The notes: generated by a model from the sequence alone, not told the origin. Shown: positions 50,408 to 62,300, counted from the stretch's first letter. The stretch: 64,000 nucleotides of DNA from Senimuribacter intestinalis (GCA_943192975.1 CALPCJ010000006.1:62001-126000), one strand, 5' to 3'. Made by a program: numbers and translations.

Positions 50408-52057
50408 ATGACAGAACCTGTTTCAACGAATTTTATTCATAGCATTATTGATAAGGATTTGGAATCGCAGAAGAACGGCGACAAGGTATATACCCGTTTT
50501 CCACCGGAACCTAACGGCTACCTGCACATCGGGCATGCTAAGGCGATTTGCATCAATTTCGGAACCGCTGAGAAGTACGGCGGTATGTGCAACCTGCGCT
50601 ATGACGATACCAATCCGGTCAAGGAAGATGTAGAATATGTCAGTGCAATCGAAGAGGATATTCACTGGCTAGGCTTTAAGTGGGATAAGCTCCTTTGGGC
50701 ATCCAACTACTTTGACAAGATGTACGAGGCAGCGGTCGAGCTAATCAAAAAGGGCAAGGCTTATGTCTGCAGCCTGAATGCTGAGCAGATTAAGGAATAC
50801 CGCGGCACTCTGAAAGAGCCGGGCAAGGAGAGTCCGTGCAGAAACCAGAGCGTGGAAGAAAACCTGCGTCTCTTTGAGGAGATGAAAGCGGGTAAGTTTG
50901 CAGACGGCGAGCGCGTGCTTCGCGCGAAGATTGATATGGCATCGCCTAATATCAATATGAGAGACCCTGTTATTTACAGAATCGCCCACAGCCCGCTGCA
51001 TCACAACACGGGAGATAAATGGTGCATTTATCCAATGTACGATTTTGCGCATCCGATTGAGGATGCCATCGAGGGTATTACGCATTCCCTGTGTTCTTTG
51101 GAATTTGAGGATCATAGGCCACTTTACGAGTGGGTGCTGAAGGAGGTCGGCTGGTGGGAAAACCTGCCGCAGCAGATTGAATTTGCAAGACTGAACATTA
51201 CCAATACCGTGATGAGCAAGCGCTACCTGCGCAGCTTTGTAGAGGATGGCGTGGTAGACGGCTGGGATGATCCGAGAATGCCGACTTTGGCAGGCATGCG
51301 CAGAAGGGGCTATACGCCAGAGTCTATTCGCGATTTCTGCGAGAGAGTAGGCGTTGCAAAATCCAACAGCACGGTGGACATTTCCCTGCTGGAACATTGC
51401 ATTCGCGAGGATCTAAAGACCAAAGTACAGAGCAGAAATGTGATTGAAAATCCGATTAAAGTCGTAATCACCAATTATCCGGAAGATAAGACTGAGATGA
51501 TTGAACTTGAAAATAACAAAGAAGTGCCGGAGATGGGTGTGCGTGAAATTCCGTTTTCCAGAGAACTTTATGTGGATGGTGCAGACTTTATGGAGGTGCC
51601 GGCAAAGAAGTATTTCAGACTGTTCCCGGGTAACGAAGTTCGCTTTAAGGGCGCATACTTCATCAAGTGTGAAGAGGTCGTCAAGAACGAAGACGGTTCC
51701 ATCAAGGAACTGCGCTGTACCTATGATCCGGAAACAAGAAGCGGCAGCGGATTTGAAGGTCGCAAGGTCAAGGGAACCATTCACTTTGTAGACGCGAAGA
51801 CTGCAGTTAAGGTAAAGATTCGCAACTACAGTTACCTGATGGTGCCGGATGAAAATGGCGAGAATGTTCTCAATCCTGATTCTATTGAGGAAACCTGGGG
51901 CTACGCTGAGCCTTCTTTGGCGGAGGCGGCGCCGGGCGAGCGGTTCCAATTTTTCCGTCACGGCTATTATGTAGCAGACAGCAAACTGACGACAGATACT
52001 GAAAAAGTCTTCAATCGGATTGTCGATTTGAAGAGTTCCTGGAAGCCTGCAAAATAA
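50408..52057 (+). CDS. glnS: Glutaminyl-tRNA synthetase
   Basis: A 549-residue class I synthetase with HIGH at residues 40-43 (EPNGYLHIGHAKA), the KMSKS-equivalent VMSKR at 268-272 and a two-barrel anticodon-binding C-terminus ending FNRIVDLKSSWK. It charges tRNA-Gln directly. ATG 50408 follows TTGGAGG; the TTG at 50393 would start inside that site. Length is standard. Confidence 0.95.
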   Translation: MTEPVSTNFIHSIIDKDLESQKNGDKVYTRFPPEPNGYLHIGHAKAICINFGTAEKYGGMCNLRYDDTNPVKEDVEYVSAIEEDIHWLGFKWDKLLWASNYFDKMYEAAVELIKKGKAYVCSLNAEQIKEYRGTLKEPGKESPCRNQSVEENLRLFEEMKAGKFADGERVLRAKIDMASPNINMRDPVIYRIAHSPLHHNTGDKWCIYPMYDFAHPIEDAIEGITHSLCSLEFEDHRPLYEWVLKEVGWWENLPQQIEFARLNITNTVMSKRYLRSFVEDGVVDGWDDPRMPTLAGMRRRGYTPESIRDFCERVGVAKSNSTVDISLLEHCIREDLKTKVQSRNVIENPIKVVITNYPEDKTEMIELENNKEVPEMGVREIPFSRELYVDGADFMEVPAKKYFRLFPGNEVRFKGAYFIKCEEVVKNEDGSIKELRCTYDPETRSGSGFEGRKVKGTIHFVDAKTAVKVKIRNYSYLMVPDENGENVLNPDSIEETWGYAEPSLAEAAPGERFQFFRHGYYVADSKLTTDTEKVFNRIVDLKSSWKPAK

Positions 52058-52070
52058 GGAGAAACAGAAA

Positions 52071-52403
52071 ATGAGCGGCAAGATGAAAAATATCGAAAAA
52101 TCCAAAGTCCTGGCGCTGGCTGAAGAAATTGAGTATCAGCAGGGACAGGTAGTCAGTAAGACACTGATACAAAACGATGCGGTGAGCTTGACGCTCTTCG
52201 CCTTTGAGAAGGACGAGGAAATCAGCACCCATGAGTCCGGGGGCGACGCCATGGTAACGGTGCTTGACGGAACCGGACGGATTACCATAGATGGAGAAGT
52301 CTTTGTCGTGGAATGTGGGCAGACCATCGTGATGCCTGCAAAAACGCCCCATGCAGTATATGGGCAGGAACGCTTTAAAATGCTGCTGACTGTAGTATTT
52401 TAG
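52071..52403 (+). CDS. Small cupin-domain protein
   Basis: A 110-residue single cupin barrel with the two motifs HESGGDAMVTVLDGTGRITIDG and MPAKTPHAV, the histidines and a glutamate/aspartate fitting a metal site. Its gene follows glnS by 13 bases. Substrate or ligand unknown. Confidence 0.85.
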   Translation: MSGKMKNIEKSKVLALAEEIEYQQGQVVSKTLIQNDAVSLTLFAFEKDEEISTHESGGDAMVTVLDGTGRITIDGEVFVVECGQTIVMPAKTPHAVYGQERFKMLLTVVF

Positions 52404-52419
52404 AGTTTAGAGAAGGCTG

Positions 52420-52456
52420 AAACCCCTTTGCGCCTAAAACCCGCAAGGGGGTTTTC
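52420..52456 (+). terminator. Terminator after the cupin gene
   Basis: AAACCCCTTTGCG pairs with GCAAGGGGGTTT around a short loop, then TTCT. Confidence 0.82.
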
Positions 52457-52502
52457 TATCGAGGTTGAAATGGTTTTTATTTACATTTATGGAAATAAAA
52501 AC

Positions 52503-52531
52503 TTGCGCTTGGAAGGGGATTGTGGTATCAT
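52503..52531 (+). promoter_or_regulatory. Promoter of the PD-(D/E)XK-like gene
   Basis: TTGCGC, 17 bases, TATCAT, 22 bases before the ATG at 52553. Confidence 0.6.
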
Positions 52532-52552
52532 GGTAGAAAAGGAGGTGTGATT

Positions 52553-53350
52553 ATGGGAGCATTCTTAGATTTGGTAGAAGAAGAACTGAAAGGGCAGCGA
52601 AGACTGCTTTATCAAAGCGAGCGGGCGCGTGCACGTGCGCCGGAAGGCTATTTGAAAAGCAGACCGCGGAAGAATGGCGTGGCGTTTTACGCGTGCAGGA
52701 ATGAAACTGGAAGAAGTCGTGCAGAAAATATCACAGATGATTTTAAACGAATAGAACGGCTTGCGAAGAAAAAACTGAATGAAGAAATATTTCGTACTAC
52801 AGAGAAAAATATTGCAGCGCTGGAGGCACTGCAGAAAGCCTATAGAGAAAATCAATTAGCGGACCTAATGGGGAGATTTCCTCAAACTTATAGGGACGCA
52901 TTTAAGTATGTAGGAATGAAGAGGGTAACAACAGAGGAAAACCAGCCGGTTCAGTTGAATTTTGATGAAAAATATCATATCCATGAAACCGCTTGTGGGC
53001 TATACGTTCGATCAAAATCGGAGGTGATTATTGTGAATACTCTTGTTAAATATGGAATTCCCTTTTTCTATGAAAGGAGATTTCCTTACAAAAATAACAG
53101 AGGTTATTATTTTGAACCGGACTTCACCATTGAACTTCCTGATGGAAGATTTATTATTTGGGAACATTTAGGACTTTTAAAGGACGAGGAATATAGCATT
53201 CGCACTGGTGAAAAGCTAATGCTGTATCAGAAGTATGGTTTTTTAATCGGGCGAAACCTGATTTTGACGCAGGATGATGAAAAGGGAAACTGCAGCAGTA
53301 AATATATCGATGAAATTGTAAGGACGCAACTGCTGCCTTACTTCAGATAG
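52553..53350 (+). CDS. Uncharacterised protein with PD-(D/E)XK nuclease-like C-terminus
   Basis: A 265-residue protein. The first half is basic and helical; the C-terminal half has RSKSEVIIVNTLVKYGIPFFY, then YFEPDFTIELPDGRFIIWEH, giving the E...D...E spacing of PD-(D/E)XK nucleases (the usual Lys is replaced). The ATG at 52553 is preceded by AAGGAGGTG. It is monocistronic and may be a restriction-like or DNA-repair nuclease; I do not recognise a named family. Confidence 0.72.
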   Translation: MGAFLDLVEEELKGQRRLLYQSERARARAPEGYLKSRPRKNGVAFYACRNETGRSRAENITDDFKRIERLAKKKLNEEIFRTTEKNIAALEALQKAYRENQLADLMGRFPQTYRDAFKYVGMKRVTTEENQPVQLNFDEKYHIHETACGLYVRSKSEVIIVNTLVKYGIPFFYERRFPYKNNRGYYFEPDFTIELPDGRFIIWEHLGLLKDEEYSIRTGEKLMLYQKYGFLIGRNLILTQDDEKGNCSSKYIDEIVRTQLLPYFR

Positions 53351-53650
53351 AGTTTTGGTTTTTGCAGATTTGACACTTTTGGTAAAGCTTTGATATGGGT
53401 GTGTCATTTTTTAGAATCTGGTTTTTGGGGAAGTGACACAATGCAATGAATTAGCTGGAGATAGTGTCATAATTTTAAGGTTGAAGTGCATAGTTACCGG
53501 GAAAAACTCGGAAATGAGAGATTTTGGTTGTGGTATAAACTGAAGAAAATACATTTCGTATAGGAGAAATCTCTCTATTCAATTGAAAAGTGACACAATG
53601 GTAATAGAATTAAAATAAAAGTGCCATTTTATCGATTACACGATTTTTAA
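53351..53650. repeat. Cluster of GTGTCAT / ATGACAC motifs between converging genes
   Basis: The 344-base gap contains no gene. TGACAC or GTGTCA recurs about seven times (from 53369 on, for example AGTGACACAATG twice and GTGTCATTTTTT), ending in the terminator hairpin made of the same motif at 53651-53691. Confidence 0.65.
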
Positions 53651-53691
53651 AAATGACACTTTAAGTTAAGTTTTGAACGAAAGTGTCATTT
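53651..53691 (-). terminator. Hairpin terminator of the ArcD-type gene
   Basis: AAATGACACTTT and AAAGTGTCATTT form a perfect 12-bp inverted repeat with a 17-base loop; read on the minus strand it is followed by TTTAAAAAT. Confidence 0.75.
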
Positions 53692-53694
53692 CGC

Positions 53695-55101
53695 CTAAAA
53701 CCACACCAAGGAATACACAAATCCCGCCATGATGATGACAAAGACACCGACATCCAGCGCGCTTTCAAAGAATTTCTTGTGAGATTCGCGGCGAGCCCAG
53801 AAGTAAAATAAGGCACCAGGTGCAAACATCAGGGCTGAGATGATGATATTGCTGATGCCTGTGGCGTACAGCATCCAGAAGCCGTAGATGACACCGAGGG
53901 CGGAAATGAGCCAGTCTTTGAAGCCAGGAGCGCTGTGACCGGTGCGGCTGTCTTCGAAGCAGGTTTTCAGGCAGTACAGGGCAGACAGCACAAACGGAAT
54001 CATAATGGCGCTGGTTGCAAGTGTGTACAGAGCCTGATAGGTAGAGGACTGGAAATAAATGATAATCAGCAGCACCTGAATGATGGCTGCGGTGAGAAGC
54101 AGCGCTGCGCTGGGCGCATGGCGCCGGTTTTCTTTCTGGAGAAAAGCAGGAAAACAGCCATGCAGTGCTGGCGCATAGGCGCTGTCGGCGGTAACAATCG
54201 TATAAGAAAACATGGCGCCGGCGATAGAAATAATTACACCGATGTTGATAAGGGTTGCGCCGAAAGGTCCGACAACATAGGAAAGAAGTCCAGCCATAGC
54301 AGGGTCGCCCAGAGCGGCAAGTTCGCTCCTTGGCATAATACCCATGCTGAGAATAGAAATTAGTACATAGAGAATCAGCAGTGACAGGAAGGAAAGAGTA
54401 GTGGCTTTCCCAGAGACAGCAGTCGATTTTGCACGGGCAGAAATGACGACCGCTCCCTCAATTCCCGTAAAAATCCAAACTGTAGTGTAGGTGGTTTCCA
54501 GCACTTGTTTGCCCAGGGAATAGCCGGTATCCTCGCCCATAAAATTGTCCAGAAAAATATCCAGATCAAAAGCACCGAGAAAAATAACAAATAGAATAAA
54601 TGCAAGAATGGGGATGATTTTGGCGATGACGATAATCGTGTTAATGGTAACCGCTTCCTGCACGCCTCCCATCACAAGAAAAGTAAAGCCCCAAACCACA
54701 ATAGATGCGCAGACGATGGAAGCCAGATTGTTGCCGCCGGCAAACAAGGGCATGAACTGACCCAACGCAGCGAAGAGCAGTGTCGCAAAAGACACTTGCG
54801 ATAGAATCGCACTAATCCAATAGCCCCAGGCGGAGTTAAATCCGATGTAAGCGCCGAAACCCTCTTTTGCATAGGCAAAAATGCCGCTTTTCAGAGAGGG
54901 TCTTACGATACTGAGCCTGTTGAAGCACATGGCAAGGCTGTACATGCCGATACCGGCGATGGCCCAGCCAATAAGTACAGAAAGAGTGCCTGCGCCGTTT
55001 CTTGCCATATCGCTGAACATGTTGAAAACGCCGCTTGCCAGCGTTGTACCGATGGCAAAAAAAGTTAGTTTAAAAAGTCCAAGACCTTGTTTGTCCTGCA
55101 T
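53695..55101 (-). CDS. APC-family amino acid antiporter (ArcD / basic amino acid type)
   Basis: A 468-residue permease with about 12 helices and an intact TM1 (FFAIGTTLASGVF). TTYTTVWIFTGIEGAVVISARA and the TADSAYAPALHGCFPAFLQ region match the basic amino acid/polyamine antiporter group (arginine:ornithine exchange). Monocistronic. Exchange of arginine for ornithine would link to the guanidino enzymes upstream, but no pathway genes adjoin it. Confidence 0.85.
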   Translation of the reverse strand: MQDKQGLGLFKLTFFAIGTTLASGVFNMFSDMARNGAGTLSVLIGWAIAGIGMYSLAMCFNRLSIVRPSLKSGIFAYAKEGFGAYIGFNSAWGYWISAILSQVSFATLLFAALGQFMPLFAGGNNLASIVCASIVVWGFTFLVMGGVQEAVTINTIIVIAKIIPILAFILFVIFLGAFDLDIFLDNFMGEDTGYSLGKQVLETTYTTVWIFTGIEGAVVISARAKSTAVSGKATTLSFLSLLILYVLISILSMGIMPRSELAALGDPAMAGLLSYVVGPFGATLINIGVIISIAGAMFSYTIVTADSAYAPALHGCFPAFLQKENRRHAPSAALLLTAAIIQVLLIIIYFQSSTYQALYTLATSAIMIPFVLSALYCLKTCFEDSRTGHSAPGFKDWLISALGVIYGFWMLYATGISNIIISALMFAPGALFYFWARRESHKKFFESALDVGVFVIIMAGFVYSLVWF

Positions 55102-55239
55102 GATAAATTCCTCGCAATCAAATAAAGTTACTGATACTATGTGCAGAAGGCGAATTGCTTATACGTAGAAAGACGCAGAAACTTGTTTTGCGAGATACAA
55201 TTTTGTGGTAAGATACCAAGTGAGAAAGAGAGAAGAAAT

Positions 55240-55947
55240 ATGACTGATACATTAATCATAATTATAAAATGTCTTGCGGCGGTTTTGGTCGGCGTTTTCG
55301 CAGGAAACGGCGCAGTATATTTCTTTAACAAAATGCCGGCGCAGTGGCTTTGCGACTATGACGAGGAGCCATCCGATGCACTGAAAGATCCATATACACA
55401 GCGCATCAAAAGTTACCCATGGAAATTTATCCTTACCATGCTGTTTGTTGTCATTGATATTAAATTGGTAATAGACGATTGGCAGTTTGCGGTGGCGGCA
55501 GTTTGCAGTCTTTGGCTGCTTTTGGAAATTGCTGTGGCTGATGCTAAGTATCGGATTGTACCAGATCAGCTGGTACTGCTTCTTGCGGTAACCGCCATGG
55601 GATTTATTGCCTTTCATGATGGATGGAAAGACTGTTTGTACGGAGGGCTTGCCGGATTTGGTATTATGGGTGCCACTGCACTACTTGGCAAGCTGGCGTA
55701 TCGCAGAGATACTCTTGGCGGTGGAGATATCAAGCTTTTTGCGGCGCTGGGTTTGATTGCCGGGCTTCGGGGAATACTGCTGATATTTGTGATGACTACA
55801 CTCTTTAGTGCTGGGCATCTAATCTGGCTTCTTGTGAGAAAGAAAATCCAACGCACTGATACTGTTGCGATGGCGCCGTATATTGCACTGGCCGCGGCAA
55901 TCCATTTGATTTTTTTGTGGGATTACATGCTGGTGCTACTGCTATAA
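55240..55947 (+). CDS. Type IV prepilin peptidase (A24 family)
   Basis: A 235-residue membrane protease. Catalytic aspartates are in AVADAKYRIVPDQ and GGGDIKLFAALGL (GxGD). Six to seven helices are visible. It lacks the cytoplasmic cysteine-rich methylase domain of PilD, as in TadV/CpaA-like forms. The ATG at 55240 is used; the frame to 55141 lies in the promoter region. It processes prepilins or pseudopilins; no pilus genes adjoin it. Confidence 0.88.
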   Translation: MTDTLIIIIKCLAAVLVGVFAGNGAVYFFNKMPAQWLCDYDEEPSDALKDPYTQRIKSYPWKFILTMLFVVIDIKLVIDDWQFAVAAVCSLWLLLEIAVADAKYRIVPDQLVLLLAVTAMGFIAFHDGWKDCLYGGLAGFGIMGATALLGKLAYRRDTLGGGDIKLFAALGLIAGLRGILLIFVMTTLFSAGHLIWLLVRKKIQRTDTVAMAPYIALAAAIHLIFLWDYMLVLLL

Positions 55948-56019
55948 GAGAGCCTTGACAATCTTCTCTGATAAGGGTAGAATATATTACAATTGAATAA
56001 AATGTCAGAATAATTTCGT

Positions 56020-56205
56020 GTTCTTTCCAAGACTTAAGTGTTTGTACTTCGTCTTGAGAAAGCTAAGATGGAAGCAGGTGAGAGTCCTGCGCGGTCCCGC
56101 CACTGTGAGACGTGAGTTCTGCCTATAATGCCACTGGAGCCAATATGGCCTTTGGGAAGGAAGACAGAACGGTTTAGCGTTGAGCCAGGAGACATGCACG
56201 AGAGG
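56020..56205 (+). ncRNA. Cobalamin (B12) riboswitch
   Basis: Conserved elements in order: GCAGGTGAGAGTCCTGCGCG, GTCCCGCCACTGTGA and GAGCCAGGAGACATGC with the intervening P-stem regions. This is the adenosyl/aquocobalamin aptamer. A terminator follows at 56260, so gene expression should fall when B12 is plentiful. The 432-base gap 55948-56379 consists of this leader. Confidence 0.96.
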
Positions 56206-56259
56206 ACAACTTGTAGATGTCGGAGGAACATTTAGAAGTATTTTTTGTACAGGAATACG

Positions 56260-56304
56260 GACTGTGAGAAAGTGGAGAATGCTTTTTTACAGTCTTTTTA
56301 TTTT
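56260..56304 (+). terminator. Riboswitch expression-platform terminator
   Basis: GACTGT..AAAG pairs with CTTT..ACAGTC, then TTTTTATTTT. It lies between the aptamer and the coding start at 56380. Confidence 0.82.
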
Positions 56305-56308
56305 GTAT

Positions 56309-56338
56309 AGATCACCGGTAAGGAGATCACCGGTAAGG
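56309..56338 (+). repeat. Exact 15-base tandem duplication before the GLUG-protein gene
   Basis: AGATCACCGGTAAGG occurs twice head to tail between the riboswitch terminator and the ribosome binding site. Confidence 0.95.
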
Positions 56339-56379
56339 TGTTTAGATAAATGATGAATTGAAGAAAGAGAGGAAAGGAC

Positions 56380-59300
56380 ATGAGAAGAAAAACAGGGAAC
56401 CGTTTTCTGGTAGTGTTTCTAATCGTGACGATGCTGATCAGTATGGCGCCGGCAGGCGTTTTTGCTGCAGATATACCAGAAGCACAGACTGTATCAGAGA
56501 TAACAGGATCGGGTACAGAAGCAGATCCTTATTTAATTTCTGACGGGCGGCAGTTGTCATCGCTGGGTGGAACCACACTGACCGGCTGTTATCGTCTTAC
56601 GGCGGATATCGATATGGAGGGTATCGATATGCGGCCGATTAACGGCTTGAGAAGCGGAACCTTTGACGGAGGCGGATTTGCGATTAAAAATCTCAGCATT
56701 ACGTCTTCGGGAAATACCGGACTGTTTGCAGAACTGGGAAGCGGCGCAGAGGTTACCGGAGTAATGCTGGAGAATTGCAGTATTACCAATGCAGTATCCA
56801 GCGGCTCCGGCTATGGCGTTGGCGCACTGGCAGGAAAAATAAGCGGCGCTGCGAGTATCAGTAATTGCGGTGTTTTAAATGGAACTATTGTGTGTACCAC
56901 CAGTCAGGCGGTTAATATGGGCGGTTTAGTTGGCTATATCGGAGATAATTGCACCATAGAAAGCTCCTTTGCAAGGGCAGAACTGACAGCGGGCAGCTAC
57001 GCATACAGTTCTTCCTATCTGGGCGGACTTGTGGGAAATATCAGCGGCTACTGCAGCTGGACTGTGGCAGATTGTTATGCGGATGTTTCCATCGACACAA
57101 AAAACGGGTCAGGCGCGGGACTTATTGGACAGATTGGTAATTCGTACAGCGCATATACTCGTACTATAAAAAATTCTTATGCAGCAGCGGACATGGTAGG
57201 AAAAGATGCGTATCTTTATGGATTTGCCTATGCTGGATCTTCTTCTTGTGCTGTAGATATTGAAAACTGTTACTATGACAGTACGAAGTATACAGGAGAT
57301 CAAGCGACAAATCTGAGATTGGCAGCTATTGAGGGAAAATCTACAGAAGAAATGGAGAGTCTTGCAGGACAACTGGGCGGCAGCTTTCAGAATCAGACGG
57401 GAAGCTATCCGATTCTGAAATGGCAGGATCCCAATGCTACTTACAGTATCACTCTGCAGTTAGTGCCGGAAAATGCTAAACTCATCTTTGACGGTGAAGA
57501 ACAGCAAGAAAACGAAGACGGCGTGTACACCTTCTCATCTCTTCCATCAGGAAGTTCTCATTCTTACTGTGTGTCTCAGAGAGATGACATTACAGATTAC
57601 GGCGACAGGGAAGGCACTATCGTCATAGGCAAAAAAGACATCACTCAGAAGATTACGCTGGAACAAAATGTTTATGATATGTCCTTCAGTCTGGTTCCGG
57701 GGGAAGCAGACCTTCTGGTAAAGGATGCTGATGGAGAAGCTCTGACGCCAAAGGATGCACAGAAGCACATTTACGAAGTAGTAAACGGTACGTATACCTA
57801 TGCAGTGAGCTCCTTTGGCTATGCTCCGAAGGAAGGCGAAGTCACAATTGACAGAGCTGCAAAAGAGACGGAAATTGCGTTAAAAGCAAACCCTATATAC
57901 ACAGTTACTTTTAATTATGGCGATGAGCTCTACGGACAGGAAATTGAAAATGGCAAATTGACCGTAACAGCAGGTGATAGGTCAATAGAGCCGGAAACCG
58001 ATGGCTTGACTTATAAATTGCCTGTTGGATACGACTACAGCTATAATTTTAGAAGCAGTAATTATGCGAAAGTAACAGGCGAAATCAGTCTGGCGGAAGA
58101 AACAGCTGACGGTACAAAAACTATCACCATTCCGCTGACCGCAAAGACTGCCTGGGGTGGCAGCGATGATGTGGAAGAGCCTAATAAAAATGCAGACGGC
58201 TTCTATGAAATTGCAAGCGGAGCAAATCTGGCATGGCTGGCACAGGAGGTTAACGGCGTTTATAACAGCAGAATGCAGGTCATTCTGACAAAGGACATCG
58301 ATTTAGGAGAAGAACAGTGGACGCCGATTGGAAGCTCCAGCAGCAGAACGTTCAAGGGTGTCTTTGACGGCAACGGACATACGATTTCCGGACTCTTTAT
58401 TGATTCTGAAAGCAGTTATCAGGGGCTATTTGGATATGTCAGTGAAGCAGAGATAAAAAATTTGACCATTAGCGGAAGTGTAAAAGGCGGAGACTATACA
58501 GCAGGCTTGGCAGCGCAGACAGGGGCTAATACTGTAATAGAAAATTGTCTGAGCAGTGTTAATGTAAGCGGTAAAGGGCATGTCGGCGGTTTAGTCAGCT
58601 ATGTCGGCGGACGCATGCTGACAATGACGGGCTGCGCACATCTAGGAACTGTCAGCGGCAATGGCTTTAATGTTGGAGGTCTGGTTGGCAGAATCTATTA
58701 TGCAACAACGATCACAGATTGTTACCATAGAGGTGATGTGATTAATACAGTAGGTCAGACGGGCGGTTTAGTTGGATTGATCGACGACTACAGCGCATCG
58801 GTGACCAACTGCTATACTATAGGAAACGTGATTTCAACAGGCTCCAATACGCACCCTGCAGTGGGAAAGAAAAATTCTGGAGCGGTTAGCAATCTGTATT
58901 ATCTGGATATTGTCGGAAGTGACACCAATGCAGAAGCAAAGACCGATGCGGAATTAAAATCAGGTGATTTTGTGGCGCTTTTGGGATCAGGATTCCTAAA
59001 AGATATGGAACCACAGATTAACGATGGATATCCGATTTTAAGCTGGCAGGATACCACGCCAAGATACCAGGTAGTATTATCGGTGGAGCCTAAGGACGCA
59101 CAGCTGATTTTAAAAGATGCTGAAGGAGAAACCGTTGCAGCAGCAGATGAAAAGGATGGAACTTACACTTATTCCCTGACAGAAGGAGATTACAAATATA
59201 CGGCAGAAGCCTTCGGAAAAACTACTGAAACTGGAACCATTCACGTGACGGCGGAAGCTGGTGAAACCGGCATTTCAGAGAATATCATTCTGCAGGATGC

Positions 59301-62300
59301 ACTGCGCTATCGTGTAACCTTTATGGGAATCCCTGACGGTGTGACAGCGGTTATTACGGTGATGAACGGCGAAAATATCATGGCAGCAGAAGAAGATGGA
59401 AGCTACCTTTTGCCGGAAGGAACCTATACATATACCGTAAAGGCAAAAGGCTATGCAACCGTCAAAGGAACCATATCCATCAAAGACAGCGATACTGCTG
59501 TACCTGTCTTTATGGTGATTTCCACTGCCTGGGACGGGGAGTCAATGGATGAACCGGTGCAGAAGGATGGCGTATATCAGATTTCTACCGGAGAAGAACT
59601 GGCGTGGTTTGCAGCACAGGTCAATAACGGAACCGGCAAGAATTATGATGCGGTTTTGACCGATGATATCAATCTGGGCGAAAATCTTTGGCAGCCTATT
59701 GGCACGACAAGCTGTAACTATGCAGGCACTTTTGATGGTGCTGAGCATAAGATTACTGGTCTGAAAGTCGAAAAAGACAGCAATTATGCGGGGCTTTTCG
59801 GTTATATCAAGGGTACCAGCAGTAAACATGCGGTGATTGAAAATCTGACAATAGAAGGCGACGTCAGCAGCAGCTACGGCTTTGTGGGCGGAATCCTGGG
59901 TTATGGTGATTATGTTGATATAGTAAACTGCCATAACTATGCAAATGTTACGCTAACAGCAACTGCCTATAAATATTATGTCGGCGGTATTGTAGGTGAA
60001 GTGGAAGACGGAAGCGTGGAAAACTGCTCTAACTATGGAACCATCAGCGGCAGTCAGGCAGAAAAGATCGGTGGCATTACTGGATATAACTATTATGCAG
60101 TCGTATCTTCTTGTTATAATGCAGGCGAAGTTTCCGGAAAGCAAAATGTAGGCGGCGTCATCGGTCATGCCAATGGCAAAGTTTCCGACATCTACAACAC
60201 AGGCACAGTTACTGGTACCAGCGGCAATGTGGGCGGTCTGGTCGCTTATGCAGCTGCTGACATTGAAAAAGGCTATACCATAGGACAGGTAAATGGCGGA
60301 AACGCAGCCTTTGGTACAGTGAGCAGTTACAGTGCTTCTATAGCGGATATTTACTATCTGAATACCCTTTCTGCAGACAGCAAGGCGCAGGCAGTAAGTG
60401 CAGCGCAGCTGCAGGAATTGGCGGATACATTGAACGGTGACAGGCAGCCGGTACTTTGGAAAACTGCAGCGGGCACTAACGATGGATATCCAATCCTGGC
60501 TTGGCAGAAAGCAAGTGAACCAGAGGCTCCGATCACCCTGGAAGCGGCACAGAATGTAGCTTGGGAAGCTTTTGAGGAAAGGTACCTTAATCCTGACAGC
60601 CTGGAAGAAGGTATGATGCGTCTTCATCGGCAGGTCGTAAGATGGGATAAAGTAGCCCATGCAGAAAGCTATACTTTATCCCTTTGGAGGGAAGGCTTTG
60701 TATGGAAAAATCTGTCGGAAGAGGAACTGGCAGAATTTCGCAGTGAAGCTTTAAATGCAAGACAGAAACTCATGTGCATTGATGAACAGAAGATTATTGA
60801 TGCCATGACCGAAGCTGAATATGCCTTCTTTGAGCAGCTGGAAGATGCAGTACAGCAGGCAAAGGAAGCTGATGGAAAGACAGAAAGCGCTGAGAATAAA
60901 CGGGCAGAATTTCTGCTGGGACTTGTGAATGATGGCAAGCATGATATCGCTCTGGGTTACTATGTTCCAGGTGTGGAGAAGATCAAGGATGTGTCAGGTG
61001 TCACTGAAGAAACGTATGATTTCAGCAAAGATATTATAGAAGCAGGTGAAGGGCGTTATTATGTAACAGTAAACCCTGTGGCAGAAGAGGATAGTAACTA
61101 CGTAACACCTGAGATGATCCTTTTAGATACAGCGATGGCAGCTGATCTAAATGCAGAAAACGAAGATGCGTGCTATAACCATTTGAGACAACCGTACAAT
61201 CTGAGATGGGACGGCGCTGTCGCAAAATGGTCCTCTGACAGCGAAAAAGCGGATTTCCTTTCTTTGATTTTGTATGAGGTCACAGGTACTAAAGAAAATC
61301 CGACATATACTGTGCTGACGCAGGAACTTTTGGCGCCGGATGCTGCCAGCGCCGATTTCGGCAGATATTTTACAGCTGATAAGCGATACGCTTTTGCAGT
61401 TCGTGCAGAATCGGGACAAAACGGCATGATTGCGGGCTACGCTATGAGTGCGCAGTCTGCGTACAGCCCTGAATATGTGGTTGGAAATCCGGAAATTCCG
61501 GGTGCGGATACAGATAGATCTGACTGGATTGCGATTTCTTCTGCAAAAGAGTGGATTGACCTTGCCAATGTGGAAGACAAAGCGGTAAGCCAGGAAGATA
61601 AGACCAGTCAGCAGACAATCGCTTGGGGCAAGAAATATTATCTGACAGCAGACATCGACTTCGCAGAACTTGCAGCAGCAGACCAGACAAAGACCAAGTC
61701 CATCGGTAACGTGACCAACCGGTTTATGGGAACCATGGATGGTAACGGATACAAAATCAAGGGGTTGACTTTGAGCAACAATGACGCAGGACTGTTTGCC
61801 TATATCGGTGCAACAGGGCTGGTATACGATTTAACCATCGAAAATGCCAACGTGCTGTTCTCTGACAATGCGGCAGTTGTGGCGCTGAACAACTTTGGTA
61901 CCATCGCTTCCTGCGGTGTTATCAACTGTAATATTACTGCGGATACTGGTGCGGTGCTGGGCGGTATGGTCAGCAGAAACTATGGTGTTATCAGAGACTC
62001 TTATGTGGAAGGCGGCAGCCTGACTTCTAACGCTAGTTCTGCAACCGGTCATGCTGGCTTTGTTGGTGCTAATGAAGAGGGGGCTGTCATTGAGCGGTGC
62101 TGGACTTCCATGGATGTAACCACGGGCAGCGAATATGCAGGCGGATTTTTGGGTCTGGGCTATGGCGGAACCATTCGTGACTGCTTTGCGCTGGGCAATG
62201 TTTCTGCAAGAAGCTACTCTGGCGGTTTTGTGGGAAGTTCTGTATTTGAAGGTAATATCTATGAAAATTGCTACGCTGCGGGCAAAGTGACTGTTGCAAG

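Noticed and set aside
52553..53350. Calling the PD-(D/E)XK-like protein a restriction enzyme
   Set aside because: No methylase or specificity gene adjoins it and the catalytic Lys is not visible.
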